NCBI GenBank assembly: GCA_028292565.1
Contig: JAQGMD010000396.1
Span: forward strand, 1-8,654
DNA: 8,654 bases
Origin: Burkholderia sp.
GTDB taxonomy: Bacteria; Pseudomonadota; Gammaproteobacteria; Burkholderiales; Burkholderiaceae
Direction: 5' to 3'
A program made the position numbers and the translations under genes. Positions 7,883 to 8,654 of the stretch are shown here, piece after piece (within the stretch, counting starts at the first letter, position 1; each line of letters starts with the position of its first letter). A model generated the notes under the pieces. It ran no database searches and was not told the DNA's origin. It worked only from the letters and a program-made list of their open reading frames with translations.

Positions 7883-7901
7883 CGCTCGCCGTCTACTCCG
7901 A

Positions 7902-8102
7902 TCAGCTTTCCCCGGGCTCGGACAAAATCTTCTTCAGCGCACGATTCTGCAACTGCCGCACAGCGGACACGCTTTTTTCATGCGACCCCGCCACCCGCTG
8001 CTTCGCCGCAATGGCGATGGGGTTACGCGGCTTCAAAGCCTTCTGCGAAGGTTCGACGCGGATGACCAGTTTCTGTCGTTTGCTCAGTGCCTTGTTAGCC
8101 AT
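7902..8102 (-). CDS. Small highly basic protein of unknown function
   Basis: The predicted product is 66 residues with nine Lys and six Arg against four Glu and no Asp, so it is strongly positive. It has no Cys, Trp, Phe or Tyr, no signal peptide and no membrane segment. The central part reads K-P-R-N-P-I-A-I-A-A-K-Q-R-V-A-G-S-H-E-K-S, then a likely amphipathic helix V-R-Q-L-Q-N-R-A-L-K-K-I-L. Such composition suits a nucleic-acid or ribosome-binding protein, but that is only inference, and I do not recognise the family. It begins ATG-GCT at 8102, 49 bases after the hslU stop on the same strand, so it may be cotranscribed with hslU. No good ribosome site is visible upstream of the ATG. It converges with gspC, 19 bases between stops. 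The + strand frames here look worse as genes. Confidence 0.6.
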   Translation of the reverse strand: MANKALSKRQKLVIRVEPSQKALKPRNPIAIAAKQRVAGSHEKSVSAVRQLQNRALKKILSEPGES

Positions 8103-8111
8103 GGTTTAAAT

Positions 8112-8133
8112 CTGCAGGCATTGCTGCCTGCAG
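8112..8133 (-). repeat. Perfect 9-bp inverted repeat (hairpin) between hslU and the small basic gene
   Basis: CTGCAGGCA (8112-8120) and TGCCTGCAG (8125-8133) are exact reverse complements around a 4-base loop. In - strand RNA the stem lies 18 bases past the hslU stop and 9 bases before the ATG of the small gene. It is followed by A-UUU-AAA, too short a U run for a convincing intrinsic terminator. It may protect the hslU 3' end, attenuate transcription, or cover the ribosome-binding region of the next gene. The structure is certain; its function is not. Confidence 0.6.
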
Positions 8134-8151
8134 CACACACTTTACGATTAA

Positions 8152-8654
8152 CTACAAAACGTAACGCGACAAGTCCTCGTTGATCGCCAGTGCGCCGAGT
8201 TTTTCGTCGACATAGGCTGCATCGATCGAGATGGTCTTGCCGGTGATTTCGCTGGCGTTGAACGATGTCTCTTCCAGCAGTTTTTCCATCACTGTATACA
8301 AGCGGCGCGCGCCAATGTTCTCGGTTTTTTCATTGACCGAGTAAGCGATTTCCGCGATCCGCTTTATTCCTTCCGTCGTGAAGTCGATCTTCACTTCCTC
8401 GGTCGACAACAACGCCTCGTACTGCTTGGTCAGGCAGGCGTCGGTACTGGTCAGGATGCATTCGAAGTCGGCGATCGAGAGCGACTCCAGCTCGACCCGA
8501 ATCGGCAAACGCCCCTGCAATTCCGGAATGAGATCGGAAGGCTTGGCCAGGTGAAACGCGCCGGACGCAATGAACAGGATGTGGTCGGTCTTGATCATGC
8601 CGTACTTGGTATTGACGGTCGTGCCTTCCACCAATGGCAACAGATCGCGCTGCA
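8152..8654 (-). CDS. hslU: ATP-dependent protease ATPase subunit HslU, C-terminal part (5' truncated by window)
   Basis: HslU is the AAA+ unfoldase that feeds substrates to the HslV peptidase in the cytoplasm. The last 167 residues are present, reading in from the right edge as [14 protein letters not shown]. Motifs closely match known Hsl[14 protein letters not shown] (sensor I region), [17 protein letters not shown], then [12 protein letters not shown] with the sensor II arginine (around 8300-8313). The C-terminal L-S-R-Y-V-L tail corresponds to the end that inserts between HslV subunits. Walker A and B lie beyond the window. The frame has no internal stop. hslV would be expected immediately upstream on the - strand, right of the window. 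The call is certain from sequence alone. Confidence 0.98.
   Translation of the reverse strand, partial: QRDLLPLVEGTTVNTKYGMIKTDHILFIASGAFHLAKPSDLIPELQGRLPIRVELESLSIADFECILTSTDACLTKQYEALLSTEEVKIDFTTEGIKRIAEIAYSVNEKTENIGARRLYTVMEKLLEETSFNASEITGKTISIDAAYVDEKLGALAINEDLSRYVL

Noticed and set aside
7960..7979. Possible intrinsic terminator for the gsp operon (CCGC-ACA-GCGG then TTTTTT)
   Set aside because: The stem is only 4 bp, is separated from the T run, and lies inside the small basic gene. Too weak to annotate.
7980..8183. 67-codon open frame on the + strand after gspC
   Set aside because: It is antisense to the small basic gene and runs into the hslU end; Leu/Arg-rich with no motif and no ribosome site. 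The - strand frame is the better gene.

Overview
The window is about 8.65 kb of GC-rich DNA. Most of it is one co-directional type II secretion system (T2SS, general secretion pathway) operon on the + strand. Two genes follow on the - strand: a very small basic protein and the 3' part of hslU. Protein sequence, GC-rich codon use and the neighbouring HslVU ATPase suggest a betaproteobacterium, probably Burkholderiales and perhaps Oxalobacteraceae-like. That placement is inferred from protein character, not from a marker gene.

Layout: gspL (5' end cut off by the window, 1-852), gspM (849-1379), gspN (1390-2163), gspD (2160-4403), gspE (4406-5842), gspF (5852-7072) and a gspC-type gene (7100-7882). 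Junctions are very tight: 4-base ATGA overlaps at L/M and N/D, gaps of 2 to 10 bases at M/N, D/E and E/F, and 27 bases at F/C. This indicates one transcript with translational coupling. No internal promoter was recognised. The pseudopilin genes (gspG-K) are not in the window and would be expected upstream of gspL. The order L-M-N-D-E-F-C is a permutation of the textbook C-D-E-F-G...N order.

Together the genes encode the outer-membrane secretin (GspD), the inner-membrane linker (GspC), the cytoplasmic assembly ATPase (GspE), the polytopic platform protein (GspF), the ATPase-recruiting bitopic proteins (GspL, GspM) and the accessory protein GspN. GspE drives pseudopilus assembly through GspF and GspL, while GspC links that platform to GspD. 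The main departures from the textbook system are in low-complexity segments: a Gln/Gly-rich insertion in the N3 domain of GspD, a Pro-rich GspD tail, and a Pro/Gly/Met-rich tail where GspC would often carry a PDZ domain. GspE also has a shortened tetracysteine loop.

Downstream, a 66-residue Lys/Arg-rich protein of unknown function (7902-8102, -) converges on gspC with only 19 bases between the stop codons. Between it and hslU lies a perfect 9-bp inverted repeat (8112-8133). hslU (from 8152 off the right edge, -) encodes the ATPase of the HslVU protease. No RNA gene, mobile element or CRISPR array was seen, and no stretch over 300 bases lacks a gene. Most of the window is an ordinary, intact T2SS locus; I did not find a clearly new system.
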